DNA of 64,000 nucleotides from Pseudomonas mucoides (GTDB lineage: Bacteria > Pseudomonadota > Gammaproteobacteria > Pseudomonadales > Pseudomonadaceae): positions 1,438,757 through 1,502,756 of the forward strand of contig NZ_JACOPW010000001.1 of NCBI RefSeq assembly GCF_015461845.1. Reading direction: 5' to 3'. Each line of letters opens with the position of its first letter. Position 1 is the stretch's first letter. This document shows, piece after piece, positions 28,467 to 36,490 of this stretch. The position numbers and the translations under genes are program-made. The notes under the pieces were generated by a model that worked only from the letters and a program-made list of their open reading frames with translations, was not told the DNA's origin and searched no databases.

Positions 28467-29335
28467 TACTTCCCTGTAATTATGGCACTCGAAAGATATT
28501 CACTAATAAATTTAAGCGCTGCAGGAGCAACACGCAGCGACCGCGTCCCTAGATGAACACGAGCGTCTCCACCTGCAAAATCGAAATTATGCAACCCCAC
28601 TGTGCAACGGGTATTTAACTGACCAAAATCCAGGTTTTCCAGTTGTGATTTATTAAACGTTAACAAAACCTCTCTGCTGAACCCACTTTCCAAAACTTCG
28701 CTAGATGGAGAACCCAAACCATCACATGCAATCACTCGTGGAGTTCCATCACTTCGGCGCCAATCGCGCATTATAAAACCGCTTACCGCGAATTCATTTT
28801 CAACACTAGGAGGGGGAGCATTGAGCCAGAGTTCCAGACCGGGATAATTCTTGAGCTTCACAATAAGCTCTTCTGGCCATTCCTTGGTCTGACGTCCCAT
28901 GTTAATTGGCTCGGTGGACTCTGTCCTTGTGTACAACCTGGCAGCCAAACTAAAATACCTCCAATGGGATAACGGCTCGTTCCCGAGGTCCTGATAAGTG
29001 GGGCGAAGTTCAGTGCCAGTCCACCAGAAGTCTCCTTCCAGGAGCGTTGCAATGCACTGGCCATTCCTTGTGGCAGAACCGAAATGGAACCCCGGTATTT
29101 TAGCTATATCAAGAAGGCTTCCTCCCAATATTGGAACATGCTCCATACCCGCTAGTTTTTGATTGCATTTCTTTGATATCTCTCGGCTACGATCTTGCTC
29201 CTCCGCCATGCGCTCCGATTCAACATAACAACTCACCAACCAAGAACAAAGAACCACAACCAAACCGTACTTGATTATGGTTTTACACCACCAATATGCA
29301 TCCTTGCGAATCACCTTATACATTTCAAACTCCAT
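28466..29335 (-). CDS. Hypothetical lipoprotein coupled to the RTX gene
   Basis: The 289-residue protein is not one I recognise. A hydrophobic stretch ends in LVSC (Cys36), a plausible lipobox, so it may be a periplasm-facing lipoprotein. An alternative start at Met5 (29323) would shorten the charged leader. The mature part has several Cys and Trp residues and no known enzymatic motif. Its TAA stop shares a base with the ATG of the RTX gene and it lies 18 bp after the glycosyltransferase, so the three are one operon. It could help export or anchor the RTX protein, or protect the producer from it; both are inference. Confidence 0.7.
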   Translation of the reverse strand: MEFEMYKVIRKDAYWWCKTIIKYGLVVVLCSWLVSCYVESERMAEEQDRSREISKKCNQKLAGMEHVPILGGSLLDIAKIPGFHFGSATRNGQCIATLLEGDFWWTGTELRPTYQDLGNEPLSHWRYFSLAARLYTRTESTEPINMGRQTKEWPEELIVKLKNYPGLELWLNAPPPSVENEFAVSGFIMRDWRRSDGTPRVIACDGLGSPSSEVLESGFSREVLLTFNKSQLENLDFGQLNTRCTVGLHNFDFAGGDARVHLGTRSLRVAPAALKFISEYLSSAIITGK

Positions 29336-29353
29336 TTAAAATGATAAATCAGC

Positions 29354-30559
29354 CTATTGAATTACCCGATCAAAAATATCGAAATAGCCTTGCACTCCGT
29401 ATTTCAGATCAAATCTGCTCGCTGTCGATTTCGCATTTTCTCTCATAAAACTGAAATCATCAGCGTTTTGCAAAACCCTGCATACTTCTCCAGCTATCGC
29501 CTCAGCGTCAAAAAAATCGACTAACATCCCATTGACGCCATCAACGACAACCTCTTCAACTGGAGCGGTATTTGAACCTATGACAACACACCCAGACGCC
29601 ATCGCCTCCAACAATGACCAAGACAAAACAAAGGGATAAGTCAAATAAACATGCGCTTTTGAAACCTCCAAAATGGCCCTATAAGCTTTATAAGGTAACC
29701 GTCCCGTAAAATGTATTCTGGAAAGATCCAGATCCAACTCAGCGACCAATTTACTACGCCAACTCTCAAACCCTTTCGGCAAACGCCCATAGCTGACTTC
29801 ATCACCTCCCACGATTACAATTTGGGCATCCGGGCACTCGGCCTGAATATAAGGAATAGATCTCATAAAACTATGAAAGCCACGATAAGGCTCAAGATTT
29901 CTGGCGACATAGGTAACGATTGGCTGCCCGGTCTCCAGCACATACCCGCTATTTAACTGCACAGAGGAAACCGGCACATACTCGGTTACTTGCAGAGGTA
30001 CTCCCTCATGAATTACGTGAATTTTAGAATGGTACGCTCGAGGAAACAGACTCCGTTGCCAGTGGGTTGGCGCAATTCCAATATCACATTGCTCAAGATT
30101 CAACAAATGCATCGAATTAAGCGGACGAAGGCTTGAAGAAGTATCTGGGGTAGACGGAAATTCCGGATCAAAATCGACATCCGTACCTTTCGGATGATAA
30201 TAATACTCACACAAATGAATAAGAGGGACGTCGGGATACACATCCTTGATGAACAGCGTTTCACCCCATCCCGGATGAGCAAGTATCACGCCAGGGCAAT
30301 AACCGTCTTGTTTAAGACCAAGTAATATTCGACGTACTTGTTGCCCATCAACTATTGCGTCTTCATATTTATGTAAAAACGGGTGCGTACAACCTGATAC
30401 TTTTCTTACCGGCCGATATCTGAATAATTTTATTCCTGGCAAGCCTGGAGAAGTAGTTCGTCCAATGGCAGTAACCCTAACGCCTGCTCGATTCAACGCC
30501 GCCGACGCAACGTGTCGAAATTGACCTGGAAAGTTTTGATGAATAATCAGTAAATTCAT
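29354..30559 (-). CDS. Family-4 type glycosyltransferase
   Basis: The 401-residue product looks like a GT-B glycosyltransferase. The N-terminal domain begins MNLLIIHQNFPGQFRH, characteristic of the Glyco_trans_4-like group, and includes an aspartate/tyrosine-rich CEYYYHPKGTDVDFD segment. The C-terminal GT1 domain has YVARNLEPYRGFHSFMRSIPYI, IVIVGGDEVSYG and the nucleotide-sugar binding block SLLEAMASGCVVIGSNTAPVEEVV. It is first in the operon with the lipoprotein and RTX protein and could glycosylate a surface structure or the RTX protein itself. Base use is AT-rich, like its partners. Confidence 0.85.
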   Translation of the reverse strand: MNLLIIHQNFPGQFRHVASAALNRAGVRVTAIGRTTSPGLPGIKLFRYRPVRKVSGCTHPFLHKYEDAIVDGQQVRRILLGLKQDGYCPGVILAHPGWGETLFIKDVYPDVPLIHLCEYYYHPKGTDVDFDPEFPSTPDTSSSLRPLNSMHLLNLEQCDIGIAPTHWQRSLFPRAYHSKIHVIHEGVPLQVTEYVPVSSVQLNSGYVLETGQPIVTYVARNLEPYRGFHSFMRSIPYIQAECPDAQIVIVGGDEVSYGRLPKGFESWRSKLVAELDLDLSRIHFTGRLPYKAYRAILEVSKAHVYLTYPFVLSWSLLEAMASGCVVIGSNTAPVEEVVVDGVNGMLVDFFDAEAIAGEVCRVLQNADDFSFMRENAKSTASRFDLKYGVQGYFDIFDRVIQ

Positions 30560-30760
30560 GATTCAGGTTCTTTCATGTGCACCCCGATTTAATTGAATTT
30601 TTTCGAACATCAATACGAATGCACAAACGCTAACAAACGTTCAGAAATAAAAATGTAGGAGGGTTCCGAGAACGTCCGAGGAGATGGAGCAAAGCGAGTG
30701 AATTTCGAATTGATCAGGCAGTGCCCTCATTTTTTTCTCCCTACGAGCTTTTTCTGAGGA

Positions 30761-30790
30761 AAAAAAAACGGCGCTTGACGCGCCGCTTTC
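30761..30790 (-). terminator. Rho-independent terminator
   Basis: On the minus strand AGCGGCGC-GTCAA-GCGCCG forms a GC stem followed by nine T. It lies 23 bp downstream of the tyrosine-rich lipoprotein gene ending at 30813. Confidence 0.9.
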
Positions 30791-30812
30791 TCGAAAAAGT
30801 GTCTTGTGATGC

Positions 30813-31265
30813 CTACCGGTGGCCACCCCGGCCATCGTGATCGCCATGACCATTGTGGTCACCGCGTCCACCGTGGTTGTTGTTGCGTCCGCCACCCCCC
30901 CGGTAGTCATTATTCCAGCCGCCTCGGTTATGCCCGTCCCACCCTTGGTTCTGATGGCCCCGGTAATCGCCTCGGGACTGGTAATAACGCGGGGCCGGTT
31001 GATACACCCTTGGCTGATAGTAATAGCGCGGCGTTGGCTGGTAATACCGCGCGGGCGGTGAGTAGTACCGGGGCGGTGGTGAGTAATAACCCCCGCCACC
31101 GGAATAGTAGGAACTGCCACCGGCGTAATAGGTGGGCGCTGGCGAGGTATAGACCTCGGAACCGTAGTAGCTGTCTCCTCCATCGGAATAGGGCACGCAA
31201 GCACCCAGGGACAATCCGGACAGAGCAATCAGAAGAATTCGGCTGAGCTGTTTTCGACAGTTCAT
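30813..31265 (-). CDS. Tyrosine/glycine-rich small lipoprotein
   Basis: The 150-residue product has a lipoprotein signal (RILLIALSGLSLGAC, lipobox LGAC) and then a low-complexity body. The first part has Tyr-Tyr repeats such as YYSPPPRYYSPPARYYQPTPRYYYQP; the second is Gly/Asn/His/Asp rich (HNGHGDHDGRGGH). The ATG at 31265 follows GGAGG; an upstream extension is rejected. No enzymatic domain is visible. It has a paralogue-like neighbour at 31433, so an envelope or surface-structural role is likely but unproven. Confidence 0.8.
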   Translation of the reverse strand: MNCRKQLSRILLIALSGLSLGACVPYSDGGDSYYGSEVYTSPAPTYYAGGSSYYSGGGGYYSPPPRYYSPPARYYQPTPRYYYQPRVYQPAPRYYQSRGDYRGHQNQGWDGHNRGGWNNDYRGGGGRNNNHGGRGDHNGHGDHDGRGGHR

Positions 31266-31312
31266 GGCGGCCTCCTGGACCGCGAGTGAGCCACACCAGC
31301 GACGCTGGCGAG

Positions 31313-31339
31313 CGACAGTCAATTATTCGGTGACTGTCG
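31313..31339. repeat. Inverted repeat between the two tyrosine-rich lipoprotein genes
   Basis: CGACAGTCA and TGACTGTCG are perfect complements around a 9-bp centre, about 48 bp upstream of the 31265 start. With no T run it may be an operator rather than a terminator. Confidence 0.45.
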
Positions 31340-31432
31340 AAAGATCAGACATCGATTTCGAAATCTGGTGCGTTCTTGAAACACATTGAAACATCTGGCC
31401 GATGAAAGGTTTTTCATCTATTCACACGCTGA

Positions 31433-31666
31433 TTAATGGTGCCAGCGGTGATATCCACCGCCGTAATAACGCGGCCCGTGACCACCGTAATAACGGTAGC
31501 GATAGCCCCCGTAATACCGTGGGCTGTAATAGCCACCGTAGTAATAGGGCGAGTAATAACCGGGGTAGTAATAAGGTGCGGTGTACACGTCGTCGTAGCC
31601 TGCGTAGTAGTAGCAGCCAGACAACCCCACACCCAGCAACGCACAGAACACCATTCGACGCAGCAT
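31433..31666 (-). CDS. Tyrosine-rich small lipoprotein
   Basis: The 77-residue product starts MLRRMVFCALLGVGLSGC, a clear lipoprotein signal with lipobox LSGC. The mature part is almost entirely Tyr, Gly, Pro and Arg (PYYYPGYYSPYYYGGYYSPRYYGG). The ATG at 31666 follows CGGAGG. It resembles the neighbouring 150-residue lipoprotein in layout, and the two probably arose by duplication or share a function in the outer membrane. Confidence 0.78.
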   Translation of the reverse strand: MLRRMVFCALLGVGLSGCYYYAGYDDVYTAPYYYPGYYSPYYYGGYYSPRYYGGYRYRYYGGHGPRYYGGGYHRWHH

Positions 31667-31957
31667 GACGGCCTCCGAAAAGACCCGGGACAGCAGCCGG
31701 CAACGGTCGGCTGACATAGCGTTTGACTGGAAAACCAGCGTCGAGTGCTGCACCACGAACACCTTCAGATCAGCGGCCCACCCGTCCCATTGCGGTGCAG
31801 CCGCGCACCATCAAAAGGCAACGCGCCTGCCCTTCCGGCGCCCATCCGCGCATCATCCCCCGCGTTAGAGCGCTCGCGTCGACTTGGCACGCCTCTCGCT
31901 TTAGCAACTGTGTGCAGGAGTTCATCACAGGTTCGCGGCACCACAATTTGCAATGGC

Positions 31958-32069
31958 TGACTAGGGTTCCGGCTCGCTTGTGCGAGTGGCTGGTCCGAGA
32001 GTTGGCGACCTCCAGTTGAGGTTACACGGCGGGACAAAAGCCCGGGAGACAAGCCACCGTTCGCGGTGC
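31958..32069 (+). promoter_or_regulatory. Guanidine-I (ykkC) riboswitch
   Basis: The leader of the guanidine operon contains, in order, the conserved ykkC blocks CTAGGGTTCCG, CTGGTCCGAGAG and ACACGGCGGGACAAAAGCCCGGGAGA. These match the guanidine-I class aptamer, which binds guanidinium and switches on guanidine export or degradation genes. A small hairpin (CACCG-TTCG-CGGTG) follows, then the start region of the substrate-binding protein gene about 40 bp later. I see no classical terminator, so control may act on translation; this is inference. Confidence 0.93.
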
Positions 32070-32111
32070 CGCGTTGACTCCTGCCCGCCCCTGATCAACT
32101 GGAGAACCACC

Positions 32112-33179
32112 ATGTCCCAGCTTCGTTTACCCGCCCTGCTCGCCGCTGCGTTCGCAGTCTTCGTGAGTTTCTCGTCCCAGGCCGCCCAGAAAGACCACTT
32201 CAGCGTTTGCTGGACGATTTATGCCGGCTGGATGCCATGGGAATACGCCGGCAGCCAAGGCATCGTCGACAAATGGGCGAAGAAGTACGGCATCAAGATT
32301 GACGTGGTGCAGCTCAACGACTACGTCGAATCGATCAATCAATACACCGCCGGCCAGTTCGACGGTTGCACCATGACCAACATGGACGCGCTGACCATTC
32401 CGGCCGCTGGCGGCGTCGACAGCACCGCGCTGATCGTCAGCGACTTCTCCAACGGCAACGACGGTATTGTGCTCAAGGGTGATGGCAAGAAAATCACCGA
32501 CCTCAAGGGCATGGACGTCAACCTCGTGGAGCTCTCGGTTTCCCACTACTTGCTGGCCCGCGCGCTGGATTCGGTCGACCTCACCGAGAAGGACCTGAAA
32601 GTGGTCAACACCTCCGACGCCGACATCTCGGCCGCCTTCAACACCGAGCAGGTCAACGCCGTCACTACCTGGAACCCGATGCTCTCGGACATCAAGGCCA
32701 AGCCTGACGTCACCGAAGTGTTCAACTCCAGCCAGATCCCCGGCGAGATCATGGACATGATGGTGGTCAACAGCGCCACTCTCAAAGACAACCCGGCCTT
32801 GGGCAAAGCGCTGACCGGCGCCTGGTTCGAAGTGGTCGAGTTGATGAACGCGAAAAACGCCGCCAGCAAAGCCGCGCTTGAACACATGGCCAAGGCCTCC
32901 GGCACCGACCTGCCGGGTTTCCAGGCGCAACTGGACACCACCAAATTGTTCGCCACGCCTAAAGAGGCGCTGGACTTCTCCACCAGCAAGCAACTGCCGG
33001 AAACCATGCGCAAAGTCGCCGAGTTCTCGTTCCAGCACGGCTTGCTCGGCGAAGGCGCCAAGGACACCAGCGCGGTCGGCATGGCATTCGCCAACGGTGT
33101 GACCAGCGGTGACAAGTCCAACCTCAAGCTGCGCTTCGACCCGACTTACGTGCAGATGGCTGCTGACGCCCAGCTGTAA
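32112..33179 (+). CDS. Guanidine/urea-type ABC transporter, substrate-binding protein
   Basis: The 355-residue product is a periplasmic binding protein of the TauA/SsuA-like type found with urea carboxylase-related operons. A signal peptide is visible (LPALLAAAFAVFVSFSSQAA). The mature domain begins FSVCWTIYAGWMPWEYA and contains QYTAGQFDGCTMTNMDAL. The riboswitch upstream and the degradation genes downstream make guanidine or a guanidinium compound the likely ligand. The ATG at 32112 follows GGAGAACC. Confidence 0.9.
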   Translation: MSQLRLPALLAAAFAVFVSFSSQAAQKDHFSVCWTIYAGWMPWEYAGSQGIVDKWAKKYGIKIDVVQLNDYVESINQYTAGQFDGCTMTNMDALTIPAAGGVDSTALIVSDFSNGNDGIVLKGDGKKITDLKGMDVNLVELSVSHYLLARALDSVDLTEKDLKVVNTSDADISAAFNTEQVNAVTTWNPMLSDIKAKPDVTEVFNSSQIPGEIMDMMVVNSATLKDNPALGKALTGAWFEVVELMNAKNAASKAALEHMAKASGTDLPGFQAQLDTTKLFATPKEALDFSTSKQLPETMRKVAEFSFQHGLLGEGAKDTSAVGMAFANGVTSGDKSNLKLRFDPTYVQMAADAQL

Positions 33180-33195
33180 TCACGAGGAGCTGGCC

Positions 33196-34011
33196 ATGCG
33201 CCTGATCAATCGCCACCCGGATCGCCCGAGTCGCCTGCTGTTGGTGATCCTGCCGTTCGCCCTGGTGCTGTTCGCCTACTTCATGGGCTCGGCCGAGCGG
33301 CTGATGGATAACCCCAACGACAAGCTGCTGCCGAGCGCCGTGCAGATGACCGACGCGGTAAAGCGCCTGGCCTTCGTCGCCGACTCCCGTACCGGCGAAT
33401 ACCTGCTCTGGCAGGACAGCGCCTCAAGCCTGCGCCGCTTGGCCATCGGCCTCGGTATCAGCGCATTGGCAGGGTTGTGCCTGGGCATGGCGGCCGGGAC
33501 GTTGCCGCTGTTCGGCGCGCCGCTGTCACCGTTGTTGACAGTTTTGTCGATGGTGCCGCCGCTGGCAATCCTGCCGATTCTGTTCATCGTGTTCGGCCTT
33601 GGGGAATTGTCAAAAGTGATGCTGATCGTGATCGGCATCACCCCGGCCCTGGCCCGTGATCTGGAACAGCGCGCACGGGAAATTCCGGTCGAGTTGCTGA
33701 TCAAGGCCCAGACCCTCGGCGCCTCGACCTGGACCCTGATGCTGCGCGTGGTGCTGCCGCAGCTGTTGCCGCGTCTGCTGATCTCGTTGCGGCTGATGCT
33801 CGGCTCGGCATGGTTGTTCCTGATTGCCGCCGAAGCCATCGCCTCGACCGACGGCCTCGGCTACCGGATCTTCCTGGTGCGCCGTTACCTGGCCATGGAC
33901 GTGATCCTGCCGTACGTGGTGTGGATCACCCTCCTCGCCTGGCTGATGGACTGGGGCCTGAAGCGCCTGACCCAACGTGCTTTCCCTTGGTATGAAGGAG
34001 CACGCGCATGA
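33196..34011 (+). CDS. Guanidine-operon ABC transporter permease
   Basis: This 271-residue inner-membrane permease belongs to the SsuC/TauC-like group. Hydrophobic segments start at residue ~14 (LLLVILPFALVLFAYFMG) and recur at ~75-90, 95-120, 125-145, 195-215 and 235-255. The EAA-type coupling loop is visible near AQTLGASTWTLMLRVVLPQLLP. It lies 16 bp after the binding-protein gene and overlaps the ATPase gene by 4 bp (ATGA). Confidence 0.92.
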   Translation: MRLINRHPDRPSRLLLVILPFALVLFAYFMGSAERLMDNPNDKLLPSAVQMTDAVKRLAFVADSRTGEYLLWQDSASSLRRLAIGLGISALAGLCLGMAAGTLPLFGAPLSPLLTVLSMVPPLAILPILFIVFGLGELSKVMLIVIGITPALARDLEQRAREIPVELLIKAQTLGASTWTLMLRVVLPQLLPRLLISLRLMLGSAWLFLIAAEAIASTDGLGYRIFLVRRYLAMDVILPYVVWITLLAWLMDWGLKRLTQRAFPWYEGARA

Positions 34012-34796
34012 GCTTCATCACGGTAAAAAACGTCTGGCAACAATACGGCGATCAGGTGGTGCTCGAAGGCCTGAACCTGAACGTCAACGAGGGTGAGTTC
34101 TGCACACTGGTCGGCGCTTCCGGTTGCGGCAAATCGACCTTCCTGCGCTTGCTGCTTGGCCAGGAACGCGCCAGTCGCGGCGAGATCCTGCTCGATGGCC
34201 AAACCCTGGCAGGCGAACCGGATTCGAGCCGTGGCGTGGTGTTCCAGCGCTACTCGGTGTTTCCGCATTTGACCGTGCTGGACAACGTCGCCCTCGGTCT
34301 CGAATTGCCGCGCTCGCCCTTGATCGGACGCCTGTTCGGCAGCGCCAAGCGTGATGCGCGCGAACAGGCTTCGGTGTTGCTGCACAAAGTCGGCCTCGGC
34401 CACTCGCTGGACAAATACCCGGCGCAGCTGTCCGGCGGCATGCAGCAACGGCTGGCCATCGCCCAAGCGCTGATCATGAAACCTCGGGTGTTGCTGCTCG
34501 ACGAACCCTTCGGCGCGCTCGATCCGGGTATCCGCAAAGACATGCACGCCTTGCTGCTGGAGCTGTGGCGCGAGACCCAACTGACGGTGTTCATGGTCAC
34601 TCACGACCTGTCCGAAGGTTTCAGCCTCGGCACGCGTCTGCTGGTGTTCGACAAGGTTCGCATCGACCCGCACGCCCCCGGTGCCTATGGCGCGCGCATC
34701 ACCTACGACATCCCTTTGAACAGCGACCGCCGCACCACCCGTGCCGCCGTCGACGCCCTGCCGATGCCCATGGCAGGCACGCTTCGTATCGCTTAG
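34008..34796 (+). CDS. Guanidine-operon ABC transporter ATP-binding protein
   Basis: The 262-residue ATPase has Walker A GASGCGKST, Q-loop FQRYSVFP, signature LSGGMQQRLAIAQAL, Walker B VLLLDEPFGALD and the switch His in MVTHDLSE. It energises the permease encoded just upstream, with which it overlaps by ATGA. The UAAP gene follows after 12 bp. Confidence 0.95.
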   Translation: MSFITVKNVWQQYGDQVVLEGLNLNVNEGEFCTLVGASGCGKSTFLRLLLGQERASRGEILLDGQTLAGEPDSSRGVVFQRYSVFPHLTVLDNVALGLELPRSPLIGRLFGSAKRDAREQASVLLHKVGLGHSLDKYPAQLSGGMQQRLAIAQALIMKPRVLLLDEPFGALDPGIRKDMHALLLELWRETQLTVFMVTHDLSEGFSLGTRLLVFDKVRIDPHAPGAYGARITYDIPLNSDRRTTRAAVDALPMPMAGTLRIA

Positions 34797-34808
34797 AGGA
34801 ATCTGCAC

Positions 34809-35534
34809 ATGACTGATTCGACCCAACTGTTCACCCCCTTCGCCGAAGAATTACTGCCCGGTGGCGGCCATCGTTCGTTCGTGTTGAAGCGCGGCCAACT
34901 GCTGCGCCTGACCGACCTGCGCGGCGGTGCCAACGTCAGCCTGACGCTGCTCAATGCCAACGAAAAAACCGAACGCCTGAACCTGCCCGACAGCCTCAAA
35001 TGCCAACACACCGCCAAGCTCACCCGTGGCCATTGCCTGTACTCGGACATGGGCCGCGTACTGGCCGCGATCACCGCCGACACCTGCGGCTGGAGCGACA
35101 GCCTCGGCGGTGTGCTCTGCGCTGAAGAAGTCGCGGAAAAATACGGCGCCGGCCGCTATCAGGAACTGCGCAACGGCTTCTTCCGCAACGGCACCGACAA
35201 CCTGCTGGTCGAGCTCGGCAAGTGGGGGTTGGGCCTGTCGGACTTGTTGATGACCCTCAACCTGTTCAGCCGCGTCGACGTCGACGAAGCCGGGCGCTTC
35301 CACTTCGTCGAAGGCAATTCCCGGGCTGGCGATTACATCGAGTTGTACGCGCCGATGGACACACTGGTGGTGCTCACCGCACTGCAACACCCGATGGACC
35401 CCTCGCCCGACTACGCGCCAAAACCGCTGAAGCTCAGCTGGATGAACGCCGACGCCAGCGTCGCCGAACACTGCCGCACTTCGCGCCCGGAAAACGAGCG
35501 CGGCTTCATCAACACCGACCGTTTGTTCGCCTGA
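34809..35534 (+). CDS. Urea amidolyase-associated protein UAAP1 (carboxyguanidine deiminase subunit)
   Basis: The 241-residue protein is of the UAAP/DUF1989 family. Such paired proteins have been shown in guanidine pathways to form carboxyguanidine deiminase (CgdAB), which converts carboxyguanidine to allophanate. It has conserved blocks [27 protein letters not shown] and [22 protein letters not shown] with metal-ligand-type His and Cys. It is homologous to the next gene. The role here is assigned from family and operon. Confidence 0.88.
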   Translation: MTDSTQLFTPFAEELLPGGGHRSFVLKRGQLLRLTDLRGGANVSLTLLNANEKTERLNLPDSLKCQHTAKLTRGHCLYSDMGRVLAAITADTCGWSDSLGGVLCAEEVAEKYGAGRYQELRNGFFRNGTDNLLVELGKWGLGLSDLLMTLNLFSRVDVDEAGRFHFVEGNSRAGDYIELYAPMDTLVVLTALQHPMDPSPDYAPKPLKLSWMNADASVAEHCRTSRPENERGFINTDRLFA

Positions 35535-35545
35535 GGATCGCTGCC

Positions 35546-36187
35546 ATGTCACTTGCTATCGCTACCGCTCACAAACAACCTGACACTGCGATCTACCGCG
35601 CAACCATCCCGGCCGGCGAACCGTGGCTGATGGAAGTCAAGGCCGGCCAGACCTTGCGCATCCTCGACCTGGAAGGCAATCAAGCCGTCGATACGCTGTT
35701 CTACAGCGTGGCCAATCCGAAAGAACGCTACGACGTGCAACGCACGCTGCGTCGGCAAAACAGCGTCTACCTGAGCACCGGCAGCGTCCTGTATTCGAAC
35801 CTCGGCAAACCGATGCTGACCATCGTCGCCGACACCTGCGGCCGTCACGACACCCTCGGCGGCGCCTGCGCACAAGAGAGCAACACCGTGCGCTACGCCC
35901 TGGAAAAACGCTACATGCACAGCTGTCGCGACAACTACCTGCGCGCCTGCGTCCACGACGGGCGACTGGGCAAGGGAGACATCGGGCCGAACATCAACTT
36001 CTTCATGAACGTGCCAGTCACGGCGGACGGCGGCTTGACCTTTGCAGACGGCATTTCGGCGCCGGGCAAATACGTCGATCTGCGGGCCGAGATGGACGTG
36101 ATCGTGCTGATCTCCAATTGCCCGCAATTGAATAACCCGTGCAACGCCTACAACCCGACACCTGCGGAGTTACTGGTATGGAACTGA
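35546..36187 (+). CDS. Urea amidolyase-associated protein UAAP2 (carboxyguanidine deiminase subunit)
   Basis: The 213-residue partner of the previous gene shares the DUF1989 pattern: [48 protein letters not shown] and [17 protein letters not shown]. Together they probably form the heteromeric carboxyguanidine deiminase. The ATG at 35546 lies 11 bp after UAAP1; a longer frame beginning within UAAP1 is rejected. A tiny frame begins inside its last codons (see 36178). Confidence 0.9.
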   Translation: MSLAIATAHKQPDTAIYRATIPAGEPWLMEVKAGQTLRILDLEGNQAVDTLFYSVANPKERYDVQRTLRRQNSVYLSTGSVLYSNLGKPMLTIVADTCGRHDTLGGACAQESNTVRYALEKRYMHSCRDNYLRACVHDGRLGKGDIGPNINFFMNVPVTADGGLTFADGISAPGKYVDLRAEMDVIVLISNCPQLNNPCNAYNPTPAELLVWN

Positions 36188-36258
36188 AAATCGCGCGGTT
36201 GCGTAAATGGTTGTTCACCCTGTGCCAGGCCCGCTCCGGCCAGTGCCTCAAAAAGTAA
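36178..36258 (+). CDS. Possible 26-residue ORF overlapping the end of UAAP2
   Basis: An ATG lies in the +1 frame ten bases before the end of the UAAP2 gene (ATGGAACTGA) and opens 26 codons with a basic, partly hydrophobic peptide ([17 protein letters not shown]...). Its position would allow coupled translation. I do not recognise it and it could be chance. Confidence 0.3.
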   Translation: MELKIARLRKWLFTLCQARSGQCLKK

Positions 36259-36271
36259 AACCACCACTAAA

Positions 36272-36365
36272 CCCTGTGGGAGCGGGCTTGCCCGCGATGA
36301 CGGTACGTCTGCCACATCAATGTTGAATGTGCCGGCCCAATCGCGGGCAAGCCCGCTCCCACAGG
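36272..36365. repeat. REP/REPIN palindrome
   Basis: CCCTGTGGGAGCGGGCTTGCCCGCGATG and ATCGCGGGCAAGCCCGCTCCCACAGG form long complementary arms around about 40 bp. It sits in the 230-bp gap between UAAP2 and the carboxylase gene and may affect transcript stability within the operon. Confidence 0.93.
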
Positions 36366-36490
36366 TTCGGCGTTGTTCGCAAGAGAAGTGATTCTGCCGT
36401 CGGGGACGACCCTGGCGCCTATCGAAAAACTGCGGGACGGCCCGCATCCCAGGTCGAGGCTGATGCGCAATCGCCTCCGGGGGTTATGCC

